From Natronobacterium gregoryi SP2 (lineage in GTDB: Archaea; Halobacteriota; Halobacteria; Halobacteriales; Natrialbaceae), in contig NC_019792.1 of NCBI RefSeq assembly GCF_000230715.2, positions 2,728,001-2,792,000 of the forward strand: a stretch of DNA of 64,000 nucleotides. Direction: 5' to 3'. The translations under genes and the position numbers were made by a program. Shown one piece after another: positions 48,439 to 56,397 of this stretch; within the stretch, counting starts at the first letter, position 1; every line of letters begins with the position of its first letter. The notes beneath the pieces are model-generated. The model was not told the DNA's origin and ran no database searches. It saw nothing but the letters and a program-made list of their open reading frames with translations.

Positions 48439-50040
48439 ATGAGCCGTGACCGGGTCCTCCTCGAGCGGGCCCTGGAACGTGGCGAACAGGACGGTGGCAA
48501 CGTCGAGTTCAAGGAACGACTCTCACGGGACGTCCACCTCGAGGGTGGTCGGCGGGAAAGCCTGGCAGCACAGCTTCGACACCGCCTGCTGTCGGGCGAC
48601 GGCGAGGCGACCTACGTGGTCGGCGTCACCGACGACGGCGGCCTGGCGGGGATCGATCCGGACACCTTCTCCGAGACGATGGACGTGCTCTCTTTGCTCG
48701 CCGAAGAGGCCGACGCACACATCGACGACGTCCAGACGTGGGGCATCGAGGGCGGAATCGTCGGCGTCGCACTCATTCAGGAAGGGGGCGTCCTCGAGAC
48801 CGACGACGAGCACGTCGTGGTCGGCACGGCCGGCCACGTCGACCACGGAAAGAGTACGCTCGTGGGGTCGCTCGTGACGGGCAAGCCGGACGACGGGGAC
48901 GGGGCGACTCGAGCTTACCTCGACGTCCAGCCACACGAGGTCGAACGTGGGCTCTCGGCGGATCTTTCGTATTCGGTCTACGGCTTCGACGACGACGGTC
49001 CCGTTCGGGTCCGAAACCCGAACCGCAAGTCCGATCGGGCGGCGGTCGTCGAAGAGGCGGATCGGCTGGTCTCGTTCGTCGACACCGTCGGCCACGAGCC
49101 CTGGCTGCGGACGACGATCCGCGGACTCGTCGGGCAGAAACTCGACTACGGGCTGCTCGTGGTCGCTGCCGACGACGGGCCAACCCGCACCACGCGCGAG
49201 CACCTCGGCGTCCTGCTGGCGACCGACCTCCCCACTATCGTCGCGATCACGAAGACCGACGCGGTCAGCGACGAACGCGTCGAAGAAGTAGAACGCGAGG
49301 TCGAGAGTCTGTTGCGCGAGGTCGACAAATCGCCGCTGCGGGTCTCTCGCCACGGTGTCGACGCCGCCGTCGAAGAGATCAACGAGCGCGTCGTCCCTAT
49401 CGTCGAGACGAGCGCGATCACGATGGAGGGGCTCGACACCCTAGACGTCCTGTTCGACCGGCTCCCGAAGACCTCCCAGGACGACGGCAAGTTCCGGATG
49501 TACGTCGATCGCAGCTACTCGGTTACCGGCGTCGGTGCGGTCGCCTCCGGCACTGTCATGTCCGGCGAGGTCGAGGCCGGCGACGAACTCCTGATCGGGC
49601 CGACCTCCGACGGCCGTTTCCGGGAGGTCGAGGTGCGCTCGATCGAGATGCACTACCACCGCGTCGACCAGGCCCAGGCCGGCCGCATCGTCGGTATCGC
49701 CCTGAAAGGGATCAACGAAACCGCCATCGAACGAGGCATGGTCCTCCTCCCACGAGATGCCGAGCCCGACCCCGTCCGCGAGTTCGAGGCCGAAGTGATG
49801 GTGCTCAACCACCCCACCCGGATCGGCGACGGCTACGAACCCGTCGTCCACCTCGAGACGATCGGCGAAGCCGCCGCCTTCTACCCCGAAGACGGTCGAC
49901 TGCTGCCCGGTGACACTGGGAAGACCACCGTCGAGTTCAAGTTCCGACCGTACCTCGTCGAGGAGGGCCAGAAGTTCGTCTTCCGCGAGGGACGAAGTAA
50001 AGGGGTCGGTACGGTGACGGACGTTCACCCGATGGACTGA
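48439..50040 (+). CDS. GTPBP1-type translational GTPase
   Basis: Encodes 533 residues of the eEF1A/SelB-like GTPase superfamily, haloarchaeal GTPBP1 group. An N-terminal domain (1-125, NVEFKERLSRDVHLEGGR) precedes G1 GHVDHGKST (132-140), an EF1A-like G3 FVDTVGHEPW and TKTD at G4. Two beta-barrel domains follow (SYSVTGVGAVASGTVMSGEV). Animal GTPBP1 is linked to mRNA decay and ribosome rescue; the archaeal role is not established. Convergent with the HD gene, stops 2 bp apart. Confidence 0.9.
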   Translation: MSRDRVLLERALERGEQDGGNVEFKERLSRDVHLEGGRRESLAAQLRHRLLSGDGEATYVVGVTDDGGLAGIDPDTFSETMDVLSLLAEEADAHIDDVQTWGIEGGIVGVALIQEGGVLETDDEHVVVGTAGHVDHGKSTLVGSLVTGKPDDGDGATRAYLDVQPHEVERGLSADLSYSVYGFDDDGPVRVRNPNRKSDRAAVVEEADRLVSFVDTVGHEPWLRTTIRGLVGQKLDYGLLVVAADDGPTRTTREHLGVLLATDLPTIVAITKTDAVSDERVEEVEREVESLLREVDKSPLRVSRHGVDAAVEEINERVVPIVETSAITMEGLDTLDVLFDRLPKTSQDDGKFRMYVDRSYSVTGVGAVASGTVMSGEVEAGDELLIGPTSDGRFREVEVRSIEMHYHRVDQAQAGRIVGIALKGINETAIERGMVLLPRDAEPDPVREFEAEVMVLNHPTRIGDGYEPVVHLETIGEAAAFYPEDGRLLPGDTGKTTVEFKFRPYLVEEGQKFVFREGRSKGVGTVTDVHPMD

Positions 50041-50042
50041 CG

Positions 50043-50669
50043 TTACAACTGACACTCCCGCCCGATCTCTCGTTCGTACGCCGATTTGATCCGTTCGAAC
50101 GCCGCTTTGCCGAACGCCGTTCGCAGCCGTGGGGCCGCCGTCGCGAAGAACTCGTCCAGCCCGTCGTACTCCTCGAAGTGCTCGTTCGTCCCGTCCGTCT
50201 CGTAGCGCCCCTCTCGCTCGTACTTCAGCGCCTGCAGGCAGTTCTCGAGCAGGTCCACGTCCTTGACGAAACAAGCGGTCGGCGTCTCGCGGGCCTCGTA
50301 CTCCGCCCAACGCGATCGTAACTGTGACTCGAGTCCGAACGGCGCGAGCAGGTCGTCTATCGCCTCGCGCTCGGTCCGTTCTTTCTCGGCCTCGGAGATC
50401 CGATCCCGCCCCTGCCCCGCTCGAGTCGGGACGTCGCCGGTGCGGGCCTCCGCGAGGTCGTGAACGAGTGCCATCTCGACGGCCCGCTGGCGGTCGACGG
50501 CGTCGTCGACTGCCTCGTGGTCGGCGTAGAGCAGACAGAGCGTGGCCGTCCCCCAGGTGTGGCCGGCGACGGACTCGGGCTCGTCGACGTCGCGCAACTG
50601 CCAGCCCGTCCGGCGTTCGTCTTTTAGCTCGAGAAACTCGAGGACGGACGCGAGTTCGGCAGCCTCCAT
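50043..50669 (-). CDS. HD-domain phosphohydrolase (YfbR/HDDC2 type)
   Basis: Encodes 208 residues. Metal-binding residues of the HD fold are clear: His in ESVAGHTWG, His-Asp in MALVHDLAEARTGD, and a later Asp in FVKDVDLLENCLQAL. YfbR relatives are 5'-deoxynucleotidases acting on dNMPs. ATG 50669 overlaps the mch stop by 1 bp, so the two are translationally coupled. Metal dependence is inferred from the family. Confidence 0.88.
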   Translation of the reverse strand: MEAAELASVLEFLELKDERRTGWQLRDVDEPESVAGHTWGTATLCLLYADHEAVDDAVDRQRAVEMALVHDLAEARTGDVPTRAGQGRDRISEAEKERTEREAIDDLLAPFGLESQLRSRWAEYEARETPTACFVKDVDLLENCLQALKYEREGRYETDGTNEHFEEYDGLDEFFATAAPRLRTAFGKAAFERIKSAYEREIGRECQL

Positions 50670-51601
50670 CAGAGATCGAACGACTCGAGCAAGACGTCCT
50701 CGTCGGTCTCGCCGTGGACGTACGTCGGACCGCCGATCACGTCGACGGTTACCTTCGCGGGCGCAAACAGGTCGGCGGGAACCTCTTCGAACTCCCACTC
50801 GAGGTCGTCGAACACCGCTTCGAACGGGCGACCGTGGTCTTCGGCGGCCGTCGACGGGATCGAGTCGAAAACGTCGTCGTCCTCACGGACCGTGAGGTGT
50901 GCGGTGCCACCGTAGGCGATCGCGTCGTTCGTGCGTGCGATAGCTGTCCGCTCGTCGTCGGCGACTGGTGCGACCGGCGCACGACCGGTCGCGGAGACGA
51001 TGTCGAGCGGACCGTACCCCAGTTCGGTGAGTCGAAACGTCGCGAGTTCGGCCGCGCGCGCAGCGTTCGTGATGCTTCCGGCGATGCTCGCCGTCGGATA
51101 GGCAAGCAAGAAGACGCTGCTCGTCTCGACCTCGGCGAGTTCGGCAACCTGCTCGGCGGCCGATTCGGGCGGTAGCTCGTCGGTCTCGACGGCCAGTGCC
51201 GTCAAGTCGAACGCGTCGGTGTAGCCGATCCGGCGGAACTCGTCTTCCTCGGCCACAAGCGCGCGTGCGGGACCGCTGCCCAACCCCTCGAAGTCCTCCG
51301 TCGCCAGTTCCCAGCCGGCTTTCTGGGAACACAGCAACGAGAGAGCAGGCTGGTCGGTCGTCAGTTCCACGTACGGAACCGGTGCGTCGCCGACCGACCC
51401 CAGCTCGTGACTCGGCGTCGCCATCCCCGCCGTCTGGATCTCGGTCAGTAACAGTCCGGCCTCCACACCGCCGTCGAACTCGATCCCGAAGTCCAGTACC
51501 GTCGCCTCGTTCTCGAGATCGTAGCCGCCGACGTTGAGCTCCTCGGCATAGTCGAGCGCTTCGTCGACGAGTTCGATCGCCATTCGGTTCAGGCTCTCCA
51601 T
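50669..51601 (-). CDS. mch: Methenyltetrahydromethanopterin cyclohydrolase (haloarchaeal form)
   Basis: Interconverts methenyl- and formyl-pterin C1 units. The 310-residue protein matches Mch: MESLNRMAIELVDEAL start, TPSHELGSVGDAPVPYVELTTDQPAL (in segments), CSQKAGWEL and GGTAHLTV. Haloarchaea keep methanogenesis-derived C1 enzymes working with folates. It is the upstream member of a pair with the HD phosphohydrolase. Confidence 0.92.
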   Translation of the reverse strand: MESLNRMAIELVDEALDYAEELNVGGYDLENEATVLDFGIEFDGGVEAGLLLTEIQTAGMATPSHELGSVGDAPVPYVELTTDQPALSLLCSQKAGWELATEDFEGLGSGPARALVAEEDEFRRIGYTDAFDLTALAVETDELPPESAAEQVAELAEVETSSVFLLAYPTASIAGSITNAARAAELATFRLTELGYGPLDIVSATGRAPVAPVADDERTAIARTNDAIAYGGTAHLTVREDDDVFDSIPSTAAEDHGRPFEAVFDDLEWEFEEVPADLFAPAKVTVDVIGGPTYVHGETDEDVLLESFDL

Positions 51602-51667
51602 GGGCTCACTTTAGCCTCCCGCGTAAAACCGTTTGCCAGTTCGCGTCCGACCAGCGTCGGACTCGTG

Positions 51668-51877
51668 TCAGACCGCCGGCTCGTAGCCGGCGTCCTCGAT
51701 CGTTCCACTGATCGTTCCCTCGTCGACGGTCTCCTCGTCGTGTTCGACGCGAACCTCGCCCGACTCGTGGTCTGCAGTCACCGACGAAACGCCAGACAGC
51801 GCCTCGAGCGCGTCGACGACGCTCTCTTCGCAGCCGTCACAGGCCATGCCATCGACCTCGAGTGTGGTCTGTTCCAT
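51668..51877 (-). CDS. HMA-domain copper-binding protein
   Basis: Encodes 69 residues, one heavy-metal-associated domain. The metal site CxxC is in GMACDGCEESV (Cys13, Cys16). Carries Cu(I) to a partner ATPase or apo-enzyme. Highly acidic, as expected for a halophile. No copper ATPase is adjacent. Confidence 0.92.
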   Translation of the reverse strand: MEQTTLEVDGMACDGCEESVVDALEALSGVSSVTADHESGEVRVEHDEETVDEGTISGTIEDAGYEPAV

Positions 51878-51925
51878 ACGCGAGCAGACGGCAGGAAGCG
51901 GGTTGAGTGTTCCCCTTTCGGGACG

Positions 51926-52240
51926 CTACTCGTCCATACTCGTCGGTGGCCGACCGAGTTTCTCTTCGACGGCCTCGACTTTTGCCGCCGCAGTCGTCTC
52001 GCTCGTGCGCTTGTCGTCGATTTTCAACACTGTACTGACGCGGTCGCCGTCGACGGCCTCGTGGGCTGCCTGGGCTGCCGCGAACAGTTCGCCGATATCG
52101 TCCGTCTCGATCACTGTTCCCATCGGATTCGTCTCGTACTCGACGTTGTACTCCTCCAGGGCAGCGACCGCCTCCGCGACCTCGTCGCTCATACTGTCCT
52201 CGATCACTGGTGCGACGCTCAGTAGTGCAACGACTGTCAT
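51926..52240 (-). CDS. MTH1187-family thiamine-binding protein
   Basis: Encodes 104 residues with a ferredoxin-like fold: MTVVALLSVAPVIEDSMSDE start, VEYETNPMGTVIE, and a C-terminal VEAVEEKLG helix. Family members bind thiamine or related pyrimidines; bacterial relatives help transport. It precedes an insertion-sequence graveyard. Confidence 0.88.
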   Translation of the reverse strand: MTVVALLSVAPVIEDSMSDEVAEAVAALEEYNVEYETNPMGTVIETDDIGELFAAAQAAHEAVDGDRVSTVLKIDDKRTSETTAAAKVEAVEEKLGRPPTSMDE

Positions 52241-52295
52241 ACTCGACCCTCGGACCGGCGGACAATAAAAACGGTTCACAGGCGGTACCAGGCAG

Positions 52296-52600
52296 ATGCC
52301 ACGAGGCTTGAGCCCGTGGAGTACAAGATCGAATCCACTGAGTTGTTCGTGGAGACGCCGAACCCTGCGTACACGAGTCAGGTATTCGTGTTGTGGGTTT
52401 ACCACGAGGATAACCCAACGACAAGGAGTTCGATTGCGTGGATTGCAGGTAGAAGATGAACGCTGATTACAATGTGGTCATCAGACTCGTCTGATGAGCA
52501 GCAAACGCAAAGCGTTTGCGACGGCGAAGAACATCCCAACCGATACTGCGGGTATATCCATCGCGGGCAGACGTCTCGCGGTGGATGGGCTACTAGTCAA
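52296..52600 (+). pseudogene. TnpB (IS200/IS605-type) C-terminal relic
   Basis: The zinc-finger end of TnpB can be followed across frames: ETPNPAYTSQ (52352-52381), HEDN (52403-52414), EFDCVDC (52426-52448) and KMNADYN (52453-52473). A later AKN (52525-52533) may be the rest of the helix. The first Cys is changed, a stop follows the second Cys pair, and frames shift repeatedly. The hairpin CCACG...CGTGG at 52299-52319 precedes it. Non-functional. Confidence 0.7.
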
Positions 52601-52657
52601 CTAACCCGAGCATGTCATAGAATCGTTCGCAGCGATCAGTAGAGATGCCTATTGATA

Positions 52658-53724
52658 CTGATGGATAAAACTTCATGTATCTCTAGATGCGGGGGAATAG
52701 TATGGCGACGTTGGAGAACGTCTCTGTCGAAGACCTCCGCCAGATCTTGGCGGAGGTCGATGATGCCGATGCAACAAAGCGGCTCATGGCCGCGATCACC
52801 TACAAAGAGATAGAAGATCTAACGCAAGCAGAAGCCGCCGCACTCTATGGATTTTCCAGCAGTTGGGCCTCGAAATGGTTCAATCGACTCGAACGGCTCG
52901 CCGACGAGCCGTTCGAGGAGGTCGTCTACGACAAACCACGAGAGGGCAGACCATCCGAACTCTCTGACGACGAGCACGAGCAGTTTGTTGAGGTACTTCA
53001 CGAGTCTCCCGAAGACGTTGGATACAACGCGCCCGCGTGGTCTGTTTCACTAGCGCGTCACTATCTCTCCGAAGAATTCGGTGTTGAGTACTGCGAACGT
53101 CACGTCCGACGACTGATGTCCGAGGCCGGGCTGTCCTGGAAGACAGCCCGGCCGGAGTTCCACAAGTCCGACGAACGAGCCCAAGAGGCCTGGGAAGAAG
53201 GGTTCAAAAAAAGCGCGACAACTTGGACGATGAATACACGATCCTGACCATCGATCAGACGCGACAGGTTCTCTCGACGCTGATCTACGCGTGGTTTCCA
53301 GAAGGGGAGCGCCCGTCACTCCCGGTGACGGGCGCGTGGGACAGCATCAAACTCCTCGGGGCAGTCAGCAATAGCGGCGAGACGTTCTTTCTCCCGTGTG
53401 AGGAGAATTTCAACAGCGACACCACAATCCGGTTGCTCGACGCTCTCCAAACCGAGTTCGGCGAGAAAATCTACGTTGTCTTAGATAATGCCTCCTATTT
53501 TACGGCGAACAAGGTGCAGGCATTCGCCGAAGGAACTCCGATCGAACTGTGTTACCTTCCACGGGGTTCACCAGAGCTGAACCCCGTGGAAGAGTGCTGG
53601 CGACGACTCAATCAAGCACTCGGCAACCGCTTGTTCAACACACTGGATGAACTTCAAGAGGCTGCACTGACCGCGCTTGACGACATCGAACCGCCGAATG
53701 TCTTTACGTACTTATGTCCTTGAG
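52658..53724 (+). mobile_element. IS630-type insertion sequence with TA target duplication
   Basis: Ends CTGATGGATAAAAC... and ...TTATGTCCTTGAG are inverted repeats (ATTGATACT-A-GGA on both sides, in opposite orientation), bordered by TA at 52656-52657 and 53725-53726, the IS630/mariner target. About 1067 bp. It inserted between the TnpB relic and an IS4-type fragment. Confidence 0.8.
52687..53723 (+). CDS. IS630-family transposase in two frames (likely -1 frameshift)
   Basis: The first frame (52687-53247) encodes the helix-turn-helix part (AEAAALYGFSSSWASKWFNRL). The second (in frame from about 53212 to 53723) encodes the DDE part: ILTIDQT, YVVLDNASYF, LNPVEECWRRL. They meet at a run of seven A (53206-53212). 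Slipping back one base there gives a continuous GFKKKRDNLDDEYT. Such frameshifting is common in this superfamily. If it is not programmed, the gene is broken. Confidence 0.8.
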
Positions 53725-54178
53725 TATCAATCGTCTCATCAGTGGCGTTGTGGAGCAGGTGGAGCTTCGCTCCAGCCTGCTCCTCGTGACGGGCTTGGAA
53801 CTCGTCGGAGAGGAACTCGTGCAACCGCAACACCGTTCCGTCTGCGATCATCACGTCTCTGAAGCGGTCGATGTCAGCGTCAACAGCGTTGGGAACAGCG
53901 ACCTCGTCGAGCGCGGTCTCGACGAGGTCGCGGAGATATTCGGCGAGTGACGGCGTCAGTCGCTGATAGAAGCCGCCGGGAGAGATCGTCTCGTCGGCTG
54001 TAGAGTTGTAGCTACGTCTGAAGCCAGCGAGTGTTCGGCTCTCGTCTGCGGCGAAGCCGAACACGAACGCCCACGCGAGGACGGGGATCTGGAGCTTTCC
54101 GTCTCGTTCGACCACGCCGAGTTCCTCGGCGTGCTCTTCGAGGAACTCAGAGGGAAACAGTGTAGTGAGCCGACGCAT
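53725..54178 (-). pseudogene. IS4-family (ISH-type) transposase N-terminal fragment
   Basis: The frame starts MRRLTTLFPSEFLEEHAEEL at 54178 and continues to LHLLHNATDETID, the N-terminal third of haloarchaeal IS4-type transposases with the first catalytic Asp (MIADGT). It ends where the IS630 element begins at 53725; the rest of the gene is missing on the other side. Confidence 0.82.
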
Positions 54179-54306
54179 AATTCGAGATGAGGAGCCGGAG
54201 TTGTACACAGACTCGGCTTCCTCATTCCTTTCAAAAAGTAGCCTCGATAAGCCGCTGCTGTCACGCGGTTTCTGACTTAGCTAAAGACGGATGAGAGAAA
54301 CGGGTA

Positions 54307-55490
54307 ATGGGAGGAGACCGGCGAGGCGAGTTCGTTCGTCATCTGAGCGAGGAGGAGTTGGACCGTCTGCTTCGTCCAGCAGACGATCCAAAGGTCGTCA
54401 AGCGGCTCACCTTTGTCAAGCGTCTCTACAAGGGTGCAACGTACGAAGAAGCAGCTGACGACGTGGGGAAATCTGCGTCGACTGGAAGTCGCTGGGCACG
54501 TCGATGGAACGATGGCGGGCTGGGTCAGTTGACACCGAACTTCGGGGGCGGAAGGCCCCCGAAGCTCGGTGACGAGGAACAAGAGCGTCTTCTAGAACTT
54601 CTCGAGAGGGACAACCCTGGAAAGCACAAGAAGTTCATCAACTCTTGGACAGAGTTCGATGTTGAGTACCACCCGGATTATCTCGGCCGATTCCTCCGGA
54701 ATCTCGGACTCTCCTACGCTAAACCACGTCCCAAACGACCCTCCCGGCCAGAAAACGCCGATGAAATCCTCGAAGAACGCGTCGCAGACGCGTTCGACGA
54801 GGAACCAGAGACAGCACATAACAAGCGTCCTGATGCTGAGGACGAAGGCTGGGTCCTCGACGACGATATTTGTACAGATGGGGGAACTGTCGTCGGTTTC
54901 TGTGACGCTTCTCACCCGCAACCATACGACAATTCGCATCGACTGTGGTACGTCGATGGTCCGACACTGGAACGACCGCTGGTGAAGCTTGACGAACCAG
55001 CGGTCGGGTGCTATACGCTTACCGGCGAAAGTGTCCTGACCTTTCCTGCAGATCAATCGAAAGAGACCATCTGTGCCCTACTGGAGGAGGTCCGCGAGCA
55101 GAATCCGAGAACGCGGATTCTGCTCGTCTTGGACGACTTCTCGTCTCATACGGATTACTGTAACGATTTACCGGCGCAACCGCCGCCCGGGTCGCGGTTG
55201 TGCCGAAAATGACTTACAGTAAACCGTCTCACATCTGTGAACACACGCGCAAGCGCGCACATCAACTCGGTATCGATCTCGTCTTTCTTCCGGTCGGTTC
55301 ACCGCATCTCAATCCAATCGAGCAGGTCTGGAAAGTGCTCAAACGGAATGCTTCACCAATCGTCGTGGCGAGCGAGAGCGCGTTCCGCACTCTCGCTCGC
55401 CGTCTCTTCAACACCCTCACCGATCGACTTGGATTCGCCAAGTCTTGGATCGGCCAGTTCCTCAGTCCATATTTGCAAAAGTTATCTTGA
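54307..55490 (+). pseudogene. IS630-family transposase interrupted by a family-1 element
   Basis: Frame 1 (54307-55148) covers the HTH and first catalytic domains (EEAADDVGKSASTGSRWARRW; LLVLDDFSSH). Frame 2 (from 55227) resumes with ICEHTRKRAHQLGIDLVFL, LNPIEQVWKVL and the end. The 83-bp insertion (78-bp element plus a 5-bp duplication) separates them. Removing it gives an uninterrupted 366-codon frame, so the gene was functional until the insertion. It may now be inactive. Confidence 0.85.
55149..55226 (+). repeat. Family-1 palindromic element, copy G, inserted in a transposase gene
   Basis: 78 bp, TACGGATTACTGTAAC...ACTTACAGTAAACCG, bordered by TCTCA at 55144-55148 and 55227-55231. The inner stem GGCGCAACCGC/GCGGTTGTGCC keeps pairing through changed bases. 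This copy proves the family transposed after the IS630 arrived. Confidence 0.92.
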
Positions 55491-55660
55491 TCATTAGTCC
55501 GACGTTCTCGGTGTGGCAGTTCTACTTCTTGTTCGCGGTTTCGATGTACAATCTGTGGATCCTCGCAAATGTGCTTGTCTCAGCTGGTGCTATACCGGAG
55601 AAACCGCCAATCTCGACACGTGTATTCAGGGAATTTGTTGTTGTGACTGGTTACGGATAG
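55491..55660 (+). pseudogene. ISH-type transposase C-terminal fragment
   Basis: From about 55496 a frame reads SPTFSVWQFYFLFAVSMYNLW and ILANVLVSAGAIP, ending at TAG 55660. The FYF-FAV-MYNLW block is the C-terminal end of haloarchaeal IS4/ISH-type transposases. Its upstream part was replaced by the IS630 element. Confidence 0.65.
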
Positions 55661-56170
55661 GGGGAGACCAGTCCGACCAAGATGATCGGTCAAAACGCCG
55701 TAACCGAGTGGAAACGCTCAGAAACGCCGCTATCGGCGGCGTTTCTTCGCTCTGTTCCTCGCTGTGTCGCATAGATCGTTGGAGCGCTGTAATCCAAATC
55801 GGCTGTTCGACCAATTTCGTTCAGCAGACCGCGTTGAATCGGCAACTACTGTGAACGGTGGGATTTTCTCCTTGAAGAAAGATAGATTGCTGGCCGGCAA
55901 GTGTCGACGCACCCGCGACTCGAGACGGTTGCATCGGGACATCGGTACAGCAATTCGTCTCAACTGCACTAGTGATCGCACTACTGTCGCGTAATCGGGT
56001 GTGCTGACCGATGGGCGCTACGTCGCTGGCCCCGCAATGCAGTGTTTCCGGTGTCGAGTGCGACCACGTGCCCGTCCCGAGCGGGAAAGACGGGAGCCCC
56101 GCCTTAAGAGGCTGGATAATCGGCAGGAAGCATATAGAGACTTCCGTTTCTATCGTCCCGTACTCTCCCC
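55661..56170. other. Spacer before the hydrogenase operon: hairpins, repeat half and promoter
   Basis: No gene is supported. Contents: a terminator-like hairpin AAACGCCGCTATCGGCGGCGTTT (55724-55746) facing IS remnants, a family-1 half end near 55936-55958, and a GC-rich CCCGTCC...GACGGGAGCCCCGCC hairpin at 56071-56105 that resembles right-end stems of TnpB elements. The TATA-like CATATAG (56131-56137) is about 35 nt before the tusA-like ATG and is the likely operon promoter. Confidence 0.5.
55936..55958 (-). repeat. Family-1 element, half copy H
   Basis: On the minus strand ACGAATTGCTGTACCGATGT matches the left end of copies F and D. The opposite end is not present. Confidence 0.5.
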
Positions 56171-56395
56171 ATGACAACTCACGAAATGGATCTGCGAGGA
56201 CTCGACTGCCCACAGCCGACGTTAGAAATCGGCGTGAAAGCGTCAGAGCTCGACGACGGGGAAGTGATCGTCGCCGAAGCCGATTGCTCGACGTTTCCGG
56301 ACGACGTGCGAGACTGGTGTGAGAAGACCGACTCGACGCTGATCTCGCTCGTCGAGCCCGAACCGGGCGTCTACGAGGCAGAGATTCAGCTCTGA
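56171..56395 (+). CDS. TusA/SirA-like sulfur carrier protein
   Basis: Encodes 74 residues with the TusA signature DLRGLDCPQPTLE: Cys13 in CPxP is the sulfur-carrying residue. First gene of the hydrogenase operon, only 2 bp before the HdrA-like gene. TusA-like proteins often sit with Hdr-like sulfur-oxidising complexes, but this one could also deliver sulfur for cofactor assembly. Confidence 0.9.
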   Translation: MTTHEMDLRGLDCPQPTLEIGVKASELDDGEVIVAEADCSTFPDDVRDWCEKTDSTLISLVEPEPGVYEAEIQL

Positions 56396-56397
56396 CG

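Noticed and set aside
56071..56105. GC-rich hairpin as a riboswitch for the hydrogenase operon
   Set aside because: It lies upstream of the likely TATA box, and it resembles TnpB right-end stems. It would not be transcribed with the operon.
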